Shown: piece by piece, positions 1 to 7,657 of the stretch
How the letters are laid out: every line of letters begins with the position of its first letter
Numbering within the stretch: position 1 is the stretch's first letter
DNA from: Bacteroidales bacterium
GTDB lineage: Bacteria > Bacteroidota > Bacteroidia > Bacteroidales > Muribaculaceae
Length of the DNA stretch: 40,739 bases
Assembly (NCBI GenBank): GCA_900770215.1
Contig: CAAGJW010000027.1
Span: forward strand, 1-40,739
Direction: 5' to 3'
Made by a program: the position numbers and the translations under genes
The notes under the pieces: model-generated
The model's database searches: none
Seen by the model: the letters and a program-made list of their open reading frames with translations, nothing else
What the model was told of the DNA's origin: nothing

Positions 1-1167
1 CGTGTTGTTGTAGCTGTTGAGGCCGCCGTTGACTTGTCCGCAAATCTCAAGCGTGATAACGTCAGAGGCCTCGAGCAGCTCTATCTGCCTTGCGTTGAGA
101 CGGTAGCAAAAGCCGCTGCCGAACGTTGTGTGCGACTGTGTACTGTCCATGAGCCGCTGGTTGATATAGTCATGCACGCCTTTCTGGCTCATCACCTTGT
201 CGGTCGCAGTGCCTGTGGTCTGGGTAATTGCCGCTTTGTCGAGCTTGTTTTGCAGCGCTTCGGTGTTACTGTTGACCGCCTCGTTGATTGTGACGCCTGC
301 GTCAGGCTCGAGCAGAAAGTCGCCGCCCGTGAGCTGCACGTTGCCGCTACCCAACAGCGACTGCCCGTTGACGCTTTTGACTTGCACAGCGTTCACGAGC
401 GCTGTTCCGTTCCACCGATACGTGGTGCCAGTCGCGGTGTCGACAAAGAGAAAGTCATCGGGCATGGTCACGGCCTCCGTTGACACCGCATTGTTTTCGG
501 TCACGCCAACGTACAGCTTGTTTGTCGTCATGTTGAAGCCGTACACGCCGCTTGATAGTGTCGGCACGGTGCTTCCGCTTGACAACGTGCCTTTGTATAT
601 CTGCTTCGTCGACAACGTCGCGCCATCTAAACGCGTTGACTTGTCGCCTGCCGAGAGCTTGTCCTGTTTCTTACCAACTGCTGTAGCTATCGACTGCACT
701 GTGCTTGACATTTCGTTGATTGACTCGTTGATTTCATCTTCCATCTCAGCAGCTTCGTTTTTAGATACTGCGTCGGTGATACCGTAACCGCTTAGCGTGG
801 TTGCTTTGTCGGCCTTGGTGGCAAGTTGAGTCAGCGCGTTGCTCAGGTTGGTTGTGAGAGCATTTATTTGTGAGATTTGATCAGTTGTTAGCACACCAGC
901 GTTATCGGCTGTTGCGGCAGGTATTGTAATACTTTGCGCCGCGCTGTTGCCTTCGCTGTCGATTGCCTTGTAGTTCACCACTACGGCCGACTTAGAAGTC
1001 TCCGTTGATATGCCGTTGCCGTCAATGATTGACGTCGGTAGCAGAGCGATACAAGATTGGATGAAGTCAACGAACATTGAGCCCACGCGCAGAGCCGTGT
1101 TTTCTTGTTCCTCGGTTGCGTCGCGTATTACTGCTGCCTGTTGCAAGAGGTTGCTCAGTTTTGTCAT
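1..1167 (-). CDS. Phage tail-fibre-like protein, C-terminus cut by window edge
   Basis: The frame opens at the ATG at 1167 and stays open to base 1, giving at least 389 residues; the end of the protein is missing. Three patterns typical of Bacteroidales phage fibres are visible: LSGYGITDA near residue 125, VNGQSLLGSGNVQL near 262, and TGTATDKVMSQKGV near 310. The N-terminal part is helical and probably attaches to the tail, while the low-complexity Ser/Thr/Asn-rich repeats would form the trimeric shaft. It is the last virion gene seen here, as expected for a host-recognition protein. The receptor-binding tip, which would normally be C-terminal, is not in the window. The family call rests on motifs only. 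Confidence 0.75.
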   Translation of the reverse strand, partial: MTKLSNLLQQAAVIRDATEEQENTALRVGSMFVDFIQSCIALLPTSIIDGNGISTETSKSAVVVNYKAIDSEGNSAAQSITIPAATADNAGVLTTDQISQINALTTNLSNALTQLATKADKATTLSGYGITDAVSKNEAAEMEDEINESINEMSSTVQSIATAVGKKQDKLSAGDKSTRLDGATLSTKQIYKGTLSSGSTVPTLSSGVYGFNMTTNKLYVGVTENNAVSTEAVTMPDDFLFVDTATGTTYRWNGTALVNAVQVKSVNGQSLLGSGNVQLTGGDFLLEPDAGVTINEAVNSNTEALQNKLDKAAITQTTGTATDKVMSQKGVHDYINQRLMDSTQSHTTFGSGFCYRLNARQIELLEASDVITLEICGQVNGGLNSYNNT

Positions 1168-1236
1168 TATACAATGCTTTGTTAATTTATCACAGCACAA
1201 AAATATAATGGCAATCGGCCATCCAAAAAGACAGCA

Positions 1237-1746
1237 TCAGTTACCCTTGCCCACGGCTCTGTTGGCATTCTCGAGCGCTTCACATATCACTGCTGCCGAT
1301 TCCTCTCCCACCATGTGTGCTATTGTCTCTTTCATGCGCATCAAGCTTGCGAATAATTTTGGTGAGAACCAGTCACGTTTCTGCCGAGGCTCACCGCTTG
1401 TGTAATATCCACCCCAGGCTGGTCCCACGCGCCGAGGCTCGTTAAGTCGGTGCTCAATGCGATAAGCCTTGTCGAGAAACTTCAAGTCGCCTCCGTTGTC
1501 GTGTACATAATGATTTCCCACGCCGAAGGCTTGATAGATGCCATAGGAGAGAAACCGCAAAGTGATGTGAGCTCCTATGTCCTCGTGCGCCACGTTCTCT
1601 GTGAATGATTGTGACAGAGCCCCGGTGCGGTTGATATTCCAGTATTGCAGTTTGTCTTGCCATATCTGTATCATCATGCGAGCCCAGTTGTCAATCCATA
1701 GGTGTTTCTGGCGCTCGATTTCCTGCTTGTTTAATTGCTCGTCCAT
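1237..1746 (-). CDS. Putative HK97-gp10-like tail-completion protein
   Basis: This 169-residue protein has the RTGALSQSF motif near residue 40, then a beta-rich stretch with a conserved aromatic region (YGIYQAFGVGNHY). It ends with a helical tail after a DWFSPKLF segment. That order, an RTG-x-L-x-x-S motif, a strand region, then an R-x-W-x-x-P-like C-terminal helix, matches the gp10 family that links head and tail in siphoviruses. It overlaps the preceding gene by 16 bases, so the two are probably translated together. The position between portal/connector genes and the tail fibre fits. The assignment is from motif and context; no enzymatic residues are expected. Confidence 0.5.
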   Translation of the reverse strand: MDEQLNKQEIERQKHLWIDNWARMMIQIWQDKLQYWNINRTGALSQSFTENVAHEDIGAHITLRFLSYGIYQAFGVGNHYVHDNGGDLKFLDKAYRIEHRLNEPRRVGPAWGGYYTSGEPRQKRDWFSPKLFASLMRMKETIAHMVGEESAAVICEALENANRAVGKGN

Positions 1747-2237
1747 TCTTCAGCGTCATAAGTTAAGTCGATCGGCTCATTAACTTCCACCATAAAGTAG
1801 AGACCTGTGCAACCATTGAGAAAGTACTGTCCCAGCTCGCGGCTCAGCATACTCGCGGTGTGCAGATATACCATGTCGTTGCCCAGAGCATCCTCGTCGA
1901 TAAGCATGCGTGTCATCAGCTGTCGCAACAGAGTGCGACACAGGCCGAGTGCCGACTTATAGCTATCCATATCCTTCACGTTGTAGCGATGCATCAAGAA
2001 CACTGTGACAGTGCGCTTCTTGTACCAGCCACCAGCACGGCCACGGAAAGTCGCTCCCTCATTGGTGTCATCAACACAAAAGAATGCATTCGCTGTGCGG
2101 AATTGTTGCAGCGGACCTTGTAGTGTCTCGATGCCGCTGCAAGTACAGAATTTGAATTTTTTCTCCTGCGCCAGTTTGTTCTCAGCCCACAGAGAATGGA
2201 AATAGTCAATGTAGTCAAATAGAGACTTAGCGTTCAT
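1731..2237 (-). CDS. Phage protein of unknown function, tail-terminator candidate
   Basis: A 168-residue soluble protein without signal peptide or membrane segment. It starts at the ATG at 2237, two bases after the stop of the previous gene, and overlaps the next by 16 bases. I do not recognise a family. Its size, mixed alpha/beta composition and place between a connector-type gene and the gp10-like gene are what is expected of a tail terminator or head-completion protein. This is inference from gene order only. The segment around residues 45-85 (ANAFFCVDDTNEG followed by a KKRTVTVFLMHRY strand) reads like the core sheet of such a small fold. Confidence 0.4.
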   Translation of the reverse strand: MNAKSLFDYIDYFHSLWAENKLAQEKKFKFCTCSGIETLQGPLQQFRTANAFFCVDDTNEGATFRGRAGGWYKKRTVTVFLMHRYNVKDMDSYKSALGLCRTLLRQLMTRMLIDEDALGNDMVYLHTASMLSRELGQYFLNGCTGLYFMVEVNEPIDLTYDAEEWTSN

Positions 2238-2239
2238 AT

Positions 2240-3001
2240 TTATTTCTTAATTTTGCGGTTCAATTCATCTGCTTCTCTGGCTTTGGCATCAAGTTCTGTC
2301 AAAGCCCTCCATGTGTCAGTTGAGAGGATTGTGTCTTCTTTGGTCACATCGCCTCCCGTCAAGGCACGTATTTGGTTGTTCATTGCATCTGCCATGTCTA
2401 CGGGTGAGGCATCGGTGTCACGTATTTTGAACAGGTAGCTAAAGAGCGATCCAAACATCGCCTTAAGCTGAGTCCACCATTGTATCACCGCCAGCTGTTC
2501 CCAAGGAGCAAGCTGTCCCTGCATGCCAGGATAAAGCAATCGAGCCAAGTGGTCCACAGCTGCTTCGCTGTGACTTTGCAACACACCTTGGTAGCAATTC
2601 TCGCATTGCAGGTATGTGCCGTAGGCCACACCATGCAGGCACGTTTCGAGAGCTGCCGCTCCGTGCAACCTCTCGGGTCGCACAGGCACATTCCCTGGGT
2701 TGTCGAGCCAATTCAGTCTTTCGAGCACGCTTGGCAGTATCTCAGGGTCAAGTCTGAAGTGTAACAGTCCCTGTTCAGTAGGCACACGGCACAGCCACCT
2801 TTGCCCCTCTTGACGGACGATCACCAGGCCAGTCAAGTGCATCAGCGTTGCCAGCTTCTGCTGCCAAGGATCCTCGTTGCGTACCTTGCAGCGAAACACC
2901 ATGCCCAGTTCTTCCTGGCTGAGTTCGTCCCAAGTTCTCGGAAGCGAGAAGTTGAGCACATTCCTATCAGCCCCAAAAGAAGCACGCGTCGTCTTTTCCA
3001 T
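2240..3001 (-). CDS. Phage structural-module protein, unknown
   Basis: I take the ATG at 3001 (MEKTTRASFG), giving 253 residues. Longer in-frame starts lie inside the upstream gene and encode an atypical Arg/Leu-rich shadow. The protein has no signal peptide. It is rich in Trp and Leu (SWDEL-like N-terminus, EQLAVIQWWTQLK near residue 185) and ends in a charged helix (DAKAREADELNRKIKK). It overlaps the upstream gene by 35 bases. No family is recognised; the location makes a connector or tail-assembly role likely but unproved. Confidence 0.45.
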   Translation of the reverse strand: MEKTTRASFGADRNVLNFSLPRTWDELSQEELGMVFRCKVRNEDPWQQKLATLMHLTGLVIVRQEGQRWLCRVPTEQGLLHFRLDPEILPSVLERLNWLDNPGNVPVRPERLHGAAALETCLHGVAYGTYLQCENCYQGVLQSHSEAAVDHLARLLYPGMQGQLAPWEQLAVIQWWTQLKAMFGSLFSYLFKIRDTDASPVDMADAMNNQIRALTGGDVTKEDTILSTDTWRALTELDAKAREADELNRKIKK

Positions 3002-3773
3002 TTCTGTATGGTTCAAAAGTGTTGGCCGCATAAGCCGACGAGTTGGCATAAGTAGGGAATTTCTTAATGTTGGCATCAAGCCACTCCACCAGTTTTTTGA
3101 CATGCCAGCACGCACTGGCGTGGTCTCCAGTGGCGTCGGCGCCCACCGTCAGCAAAATTTTATGGATTGCCGTGTTCTGCATTGCGTCACATTTGTCAAG
3201 CCGCACTGCATCGCACAGCTCGCTGTAGAACTCTGGCGAAATGCATTGCTTGACGCGCATTTCGGCCGCAGCGATTTTCACCCTCATTTCTTCGAGCTGA
3301 GTCCGGTGCCCGTTAGAAATTCCGAAGTATACCAGCTGCCGCCGACCATTCCACACCAAGCTGCTGAAAACTCCTTTGGCTGTTTCCGTGTCGGTCCATT
3401 GCGCATTGCCTCGCAGCCACTCGAGCAATTGGTCGATTGTGTCATCGAGCTCGTCTTGAACCTGCTGGCGGAGTCTCGCCACCCGTTCGGCGCTGGCTGG
3501 GGCAACGTTGGTGTTGCTCACCACCCCAAAACCATTGTCGGTCAGTACTAAGTCAAGGTGAGCCATTGCCGCCTTGTAGGCCGTCAGGCACGCCATGCGG
3601 TTGCACAGATTTGTCAGTTCTTGGTTATCGTTGCGTGCTGCATAGAGGTTACCTCCCAGCAGCGATTTTACTGCCGTTTCGCCTTCTGCAAGATGCGTGG
3701 CAATGCGATCATACAACGATTCATCTGGCATTACTGCGCTTGGGATGTAATATTCAAATTCTTCGCGTGTCAT
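2967..3773 (-). CDS. DUF6712-like phage head-tail region protein
   Basis: A 268-residue protein starting MTREEFEYYIPSAV at 3773, four bases into the end of the portal gene (an ATGA overlap, so translation is probably coupled). It is mostly helical, with Glu/Asp-rich helices. Its character, size and place directly after the portal match a family of Bacteroidota phage proteins that I recall as DUF6712, thought to lie at the head-tail interface. This name comes from memory of the family and could not be checked here. No catalytic motif is evident. Alternative: another connector protein. Confidence 0.45.
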   Translation of the reverse strand: MTREEFEYYIPSAVMPDESLYDRIATHLAEGETAVKSLLGGNLYAARNDNQELTNLCNRMACLTAYKAAMAHLDLVLTDNGFGVVSNTNVAPASAERVARLRQQVQDELDDTIDQLLEWLRGNAQWTDTETAKGVFSSLVWNGRRQLVYFGISNGHRTQLEEMRVKIAAAEMRVKQCISPEFYSELCDAVRLDKCDAMQNTAIHKILLTVGADATGDHASACWHVKKLVEWLDANIKKFPTYANSSAYAANTFEPYRNGKDDACFFWG

Positions 3774-5155
3774 AGTTCTTTATTGTTGTTAAGAGATAAT
3801 TCCTTGGCATCAGTCTTTTGATCAAGAGTCGTGAGCATGAGCAGAGGCACGTCGGGCACAGCTCGGTCCTGCCACTCGTTGAAGTAGATGATGACATAGT
3901 GCACCTTGAGCATGATGTCGTGCCAGGCCTTTTCGAGGCTTTGCTTGAGCGTGAACAGCTCTCGCTTGTCGGTGCCGCTGTTATTCATTTGTGACTTGCC
4001 AGGCGTTGCGCCAACAAGATTTGGGTGGATGTTATCACCATAGCAGGTCATGTTAGCGGCCTCTTCGATATCTTCGCTCCAGTCCCCGCCCTCCTTACTC
4101 GCATCAATGACGTTGATGCGCACCATGCGGTTCTCCTTGCCATTAGGGTCAATATAGTATCCCGTAATCCACACCTTCCCGCTGTTTTCGATTCCAGCGA
4201 CGAAATTCTTGATATTCTCCTTCTCCTTCTTTATTCGCTCTTGAATAGCCAGAGGGTCGGAGATGTGCTCTTCGTCGCAGATGTTGAACCAGTAATCCTT
4301 GTGCACCTCCACCTGGTATTTTACACTTGCATGGTTGCGCAGCTTCGCCTTCTTCCCGGTGCCAATCAGTTTTTTGATGTCGAACCAGTCTCCACGGAAG
4401 ATTGCTGTGTAGTAGGGCACGGGGTAATATTGAAGTCCTGGTGTAGGGAAGCGCATCAGGATGGCAAATTTGCGGTTCTTGGTCCGTTCCTTGGTCAGTC
4501 CGTCCCATCCTGGCGCCTTGCCCATGAGCACCTCCAAGTGTCCCAGTGGGTCTTTCTCGTCGAGCAGCTGAATCACCTCGATGTCCTTTGCTTGCAACCC
4601 TCGTTGCGATCTCCAGTTGGCGTAAAACACATGATTGATGCGCCCGCGGCTGTCGGCTTTCTCGAAACGGCAGTAGCAAGCCTCCTTGTGGCGCACCTGC
4701 ACAATCTTTTTCCCATCGCGGCTCAGTATGATCACTGCTACAGTAAAAAAGAAATACTTCATGTCGGTTGCCTGCTCGAGGAAAAACTCTGGCAACGAAT
4801 TTTGGAACATCCATCTTTGCACCTCAGCGTCGGTAGTTGGCCGACCTGTTTCGGGGTCGTTGTAACGCAACCCGTTGCCGTAGCATGTGAGGACATTAAA
4901 GAGTTTGTTCTGGCTCATGATCTCATCGGAACCGATGAGACGCATCATTTCAAATGGGAGCTGGTCGTCAGCGCCGAAAAGCACATATTTGTACCGATCT
5001 CCCAGCTGCGGCAGCGGCCGCACCGAGGGGATTGCATCTTCGTCAAAGATGTCGGCGCTTGAAGGCATCTCGCTCATCAGTGCGGCCACCTTGCTTTTGC
5101 CCACAGTGAAAATCTCACTTTTGGGCATCATCGACTTCAATTCATCTCGTGTCAT
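3770..5155 (-). CDS. Portal protein
   Basis: A 461-residue protein. The N-terminal half contains strands and aromatic segments (QLGDRYKYVLFGADDQLP). The C-terminal part has HPNLVGATPGKSQMNNSGTD near residue 380, followed by a long helix KRELFTLKQSLEKAWHDI. This SG(T/S)D-x-R-E-x-F/Y pattern before a long helix is characteristic of portals of Bacteroidota tailed phages, where twelve subunits would form the DNA entry channel. The length is normal for a portal. It overlaps both neighbours by four bases. The unusual point is its place: the tape measure and several other genes lie between it and the large terminase. Confidence 0.72.
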   Translation of the reverse strand: MTRDELKSMMPKSEIFTVGKSKVAALMSEMPSSADIFDEDAIPSVRPLPQLGDRYKYVLFGADDQLPFEMMRLIGSDEIMSQNKLFNVLTCYGNGLRYNDPETGRPTTDAEVQRWMFQNSLPEFFLEQATDMKYFFFTVAVIILSRDGKKIVQVRHKEACYCRFEKADSRGRINHVFYANWRSQRGLQAKDIEVIQLLDEKDPLGHLEVLMGKAPGWDGLTKERTKNRKFAILMRFPTPGLQYYPVPYYTAIFRGDWFDIKKLIGTGKKAKLRNHASVKYQVEVHKDYWFNICDEEHISDPLAIQERIKKEKENIKNFVAGIENSGKVWITGYYIDPNGKENRMVRINVIDASKEGGDWSEDIEEAANMTCYGDNIHPNLVGATPGKSQMNNSGTDKRELFTLKQSLEKAWHDIMLKVHYVIIYFNEWQDRAVPDVPLLMLTTLDQKTDAKELSLNNNKEL

Positions 5156-5400
5156 CTGTATATCGTCATATTGTTGATTTCGAATAGTGTCACATCTCTA
5201 AACTCCCGCAGCAGCCCGCTTTGCGGGAGTTTGATACGGTGGGTGCCTCGTCGCCAATGTGCACCTATACACCTCACACCTTTGTACTCGATGATGTCGC
5301 CCGTCGACAGCTTCCACACCCGCAGGTTGCAGGCCTGACCGGTTTCAAGCAGCGCGATGGCATCTTTGATATGTATGACTCCTTTAGTTGTATGTGTCAT
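5152..5400 (-). CDS. Small phage protein upstream of portal
   Basis: I choose the ATG at 5400 (MTHTTKGVIHIKDAI), giving 82 residues; another ATG at 5415 adds five residues that overlap further into the previous gene. The protein looks like a compact beta fold with the ending LREFRDVTLFEINN. Small proteins with such an R-D-V-x-x-F-E-x-N ending are common next to portals in Bacteroidota phages, as far as I remember. The function is unknown. It is translationally coupled to the portal through an ATGA overlap. Confidence 0.5.
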   Translation of the reverse strand: MTHTTKGVIHIKDAIALLETGQACNLRVWKLSTGDIIEYKGVRCIGAHWRRGTHRIKLPQSGLLREFRDVTLFEINNMTIYR

Positions 5401-6400
5401 CGAAAGTAGTGTCAAAGAGTTTTGGCGTGTTGTAATGTGCAGTTTCGGGACATATTATTGATGCTCGCCGCCATGAGATTGAGAAGTCGGCAAGTTCGTC
5501 GTCAGCGGTAGAATGCTTGACGTCGACCTCGGTCACTACTACTGGATCGGCAGCTTTGCCATTGTCGAGCATCACCACCTCTCGGCTTCGGGCCAGGTCA
5601 CGAGCCAAGGCGATGCCAGCGGGGCGCAGAGGTCCAGTGTATGACTTGATTACACAGGTCTCGTCAATATGATAGAGCGACAGTTGGCCGTTTATATAGG
5701 CCGTCTCTCGGGTATAATCATGAGACTCTTCCGACATTCCCTGGAAATAGACGGGCTCCCAGGCTCCGAAGTTGTTGCGTGCAAGTAGTGCGTATTTGAC
5801 CGTTGGCAATGTTGACACGCGGAATTGCATGGATCGTTTGCCGCAGGTTACCGTGTAAGCAACAAGTGTGCCTTTGGCATCATCGACGAAATTATTAGGG
5901 CTCACATCAATTTCAGATGGCGTGCCTGTTTTCAGTGCTGCCGACAACGAGGGCGTTGCTGATACTACCTTCGATCCGTCGAAATAGTATGCTGTCACTG
6001 TCGGCGCAACGAGATCAGTCTCGGTGGGCAGAATAGTGATTAATTCCTTCCGGCCCAGGGCTGTGTCGCGCTCACTGGTGACCGAGCTCAGGAAGAAAGA
6101 TGGCAAGAATTTTGATGCCGTCATGTCGATGGCAACATGGCTCTGTACAACATTCACCTTTTTGGTAGTTGAGCCAACTGTGATAGAGAATGCCGCTGTC
6201 ACCCTTGTGATGAGAGGAGACAGTAGTTTATGCAAGTGATAGATATGCACGACGCCATCGACAGGCGTGTATGTGCCGCTGATGACAGAGGTGCCTCCAG
6301 CGTCATTGATAGATACAACCACGTCGCTTGTAGCTGTTACCTCAATAGCATCGAGCTCAGTCACGAAGTGCCATGATCCGATATCATTGAAATTAATCAT
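5384..6400 (-). CDS. Virion-associated protein, beta-rich, unknown
   Basis: The start is the ATG at 6400 (MINFNDIGSWHF), giving 338 residues. Upstream in-frame codons encode a Cys/Ala-rich stretch unlike a real protein. The sequence is beta-rich and Ser/Thr-rich, with several repeated strand-turn units such as EVTATSDVVVSIND near the N-terminus and a GKRSMQFRVSTLP segment mid-protein. No signal peptide or membrane segment is present. Proteins of this type in the tail region of Bacteroidota phages are often baseplate or distal-tail components. That is inference from composition and from its place after the tape measure, not from a recognised domain. Confidence 0.5.
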   Translation of the reverse strand: MINFNDIGSWHFVTELDAIEVTATSDVVVSINDAGGTSVISGTYTPVDGVVHIYHLHKLLSPLITRVTAAFSITVGSTTKKVNVVQSHVAIDMTASKFLPSFFLSSVTSERDTALGRKELITILPTETDLVAPTVTAYYFDGSKVVSATPSLSAALKTGTPSEIDVSPNNFVDDAKGTLVAYTVTCGKRSMQFRVSTLPTVKYALLARNNFGAWEPVYFQGMSEESHDYTRETAYINGQLSLYHIDETCVIKSYTGPLRPAGIALARDLARSREVVMLDNGKAADPVVVTEVDVKHSTADDELADFSISWRRASIICPETAHYNTPKLFDTTFDDTYN

Positions 6401-6443
6401 AAGGCAAATATATACGCAACAGCAGTAGGGTAAAAAGACACTG

Positions 6444-6614
6444 TTACTTGCGCAATTTGTTGATAGCACGTTGCACTTTCGAGCATTTGAGCGGGCGCTT
6501 GCGACGTGGATCACAGGGCGGGCAGGCAATGCAGTATTGGCATAGCATGGAGGCCATGCGCGGCTCAGGCACAACAATCATGTTGTCACTGCTGTTTGTT
6601 CGTTCCATCTTCAT
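6444..6614 (-). CDS. Small Cys-rich protein (56 aa)
   Basis: The ATG at 6614 (MKMERTNSSDN) is preferred because earlier in-frame residues overlap the small membrane gene. The C-terminal half carries a CQYCIACPPCDP cluster plus one further Cys in a basic tail (RRKRPLKCSKVQRAINK). Two CxxC pairs suggest a metal- or disulfide-bound knuckle. It overlaps the preceding membrane protein gene by 29 bases. I do not recognise a family. Both small genes depend on the promoter at 6772-6800. Confidence 0.5.
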   Translation of the reverse strand: MKMERTNSSDNMIVVPEPRMASMLCQYCIACPPCDPRRKRPLKCSKVQRAINKLRK

Positions 6615-6753
6615 CAAATCTTTCGTCAATAATTTTGCGCCATTTCCACTCTTGTACCAGCACATAGGTAAAGCAGGCCACAAGAAATAAAATCACAACG
6701 ATGGCAGCTGTGATAAATACGACCATCAGAACATTAAGAATAGATATCATCAT
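6586..6753 (-). CDS. Small single-span membrane protein (55 aa)
   Basis: The sequence starts MMISILNVLMVVF, with one strongly hydrophobic segment at about residues 5-32, then a charged tail (QEWKWRKIIDERFDEDG). It has a good promoter directly upstream with a leader of about 15-20 bases. A short membrane anchor followed by a charged cytoplasmic tail fits a spanin-like, holin-accessory or host-modifying role; sequence alone cannot decide. Its downstream partner is the Cys-rich small gene that overlaps it. Confidence 0.55.
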   Translation of the reverse strand: MMISILNVLMVVFITAAIVVILFLVACFTYVLVQEWKWRKIIDERFDEDGTNKQQ

Positions 6754-6771
6754 AGCTAATATTATATATCA

Positions 6772-6800
6772 CAAAGATATAACATGTTATCGAAAACAAA
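6772..6800 (-). promoter_or_regulatory. Bacteroidales-type promoter for the two small genes
   Basis: On the minus strand a TTTTTG element is followed by 17 bases and then TATCTTTG, a full match to TAnnTTTG. The ATG at 6753 follows after 18 bases. This starts a new transcript just downstream of the terminator at 6844-6864. Confidence 0.6.
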
Positions 6801-6843
6801 AATATATTATTGGTTGTGGTTTGCAAATGAACATGATTATAAC

Positions 6844-6864
6844 AAAAAAACCGCCCGAAGGCGG
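6844..6864 (-). terminator. Intrinsic terminator after the cargo gene
   Basis: On the minus strand the stem CCGCC-TTCG-GGCGG is followed by seven T. UUCG is a very stable tetraloop. It lies 65 bases after the stop of the gene at 6929. Confidence 0.85.
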
Positions 6865-6928
6865 CTGTGGAAATATAAGGGAGACAGGGGCGTTTCTTAA
6901 TGTTTTTGGATGTGTGAGATGCCCTTCC

Positions 6929-7504
6929 TCAGAAACCGTCGTAGATTGTAGGCTCCTTGGGCGGCACGTAGTCGGGCGACATCTTTTTCAGTATCTTCTT
7001 GTAGGCTTTAATGAGTTTAGCGCCAAACTCGTTGTGACGGTACACCTTGTCTTTATAGTTGGAATAGGAGGTGCCATTAAGCCCTTTGTAGACTGTGCCG
7101 CAACGCAGTTTCACAACACAATGCTGCGCGATATATTTCAGGTCGTCGGTTGAAATGCGGTAACGCAATACCTTAGTATAGCTGTAAAAATTAACGGGCT
7201 CGCCAGTAATCGGGTTGTACCCCACACTATCGATTGTCTCTATGTTGTGTTGGGAATACGGCTTAAGGCTTATCACCTTATTGTCGCCCGTCTTGATCAG
7301 CAGCATGAAGTCATCATCAACGTACCCCACCAGACTCAGAGTCCAAACGGTATCGTTGGCTGCAGTTTCACATAACAGATACACACCCGATTCATCAACC
7401 CCATTCCACTTGACGTAGTCAACAGTCTCAGAGTCCAACAACGTGCTCCACGACGTGAGGGATGTACACAAAGCCAAAAAGATAGTAGCTACAAGTTTAT
7501 ACAT
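6929..7504 (-). CDS. Secreted protein of unknown function, probable prophage cargo (moron)
   Basis: A 191-residue protein with an N-terminal signal peptide (MYKLVATIFLALCTSLTSWS) and no lipobox. The mature part is beta-rich (for example WTLSLVGYVDDDFMLLIK) and ends in a Lys-rich helix and a Pro-rich tail. The gene is an independent unit: it has its own host-type promoter (7530-7560), a terminator upstream that closes the tape-measure transcript and a terminator downstream. This layout is the classical moron arrangement, in which a gene is expressed from the prophage without serving virion assembly. An envelope-located role such as superinfection exclusion is possible but is inference; no family is recognised. 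Confidence 0.7.
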   Translation of the reverse strand: MYKLVATIFLALCTSLTSWSTLLDSETVDYVKWNGVDESGVYLLCETAANDTVWTLSLVGYVDDDFMLLIKTGDNKVISLKPYSQHNIETIDSVGYNPITGEPVNFYSYTKVLRYRISTDDLKYIAQHCVVKLRCGTVYKGLNGTSYSNYKDKVYRHNEFGAKLIKAYKKILKKMSPDYVPPKEPTIYDGF

Positions 7505-7529
7505 AGATCAAAAGATTTAGATATATAGC

Positions 7530-7560
7530 CAAATGTAATTCTATTTATAGGATTACGCAA
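7530..7560 (-). promoter_or_regulatory. Promoter of the secreted cargo gene
   Basis: On the minus strand TTG, 20 bases, then TACATTTG, a full match to TAnnTTTG. It lies 25 bases upstream of the ATG at 7504. Confidence 0.6.
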
Positions 7561-7570
7561 GAGTCGTGCC

Positions 7571-7601
7571 AAAAAAACAGGCTGCCGAGCTTCACAGCCT
7601 G
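7571..7601 (-). terminator. Intrinsic terminator after the tape-measure gene
   Basis: On the minus strand CAGGCTG, a ten-base loop, CAGCCTG, then seven T. It lies about 55 bases after the tape-measure stop. Confidence 0.8.
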
Positions 7602-7657
7602 GCAACCTCGCTATAAATGAATCTATGTACTTTGTCGTTATAAAATTGATTGCATGA

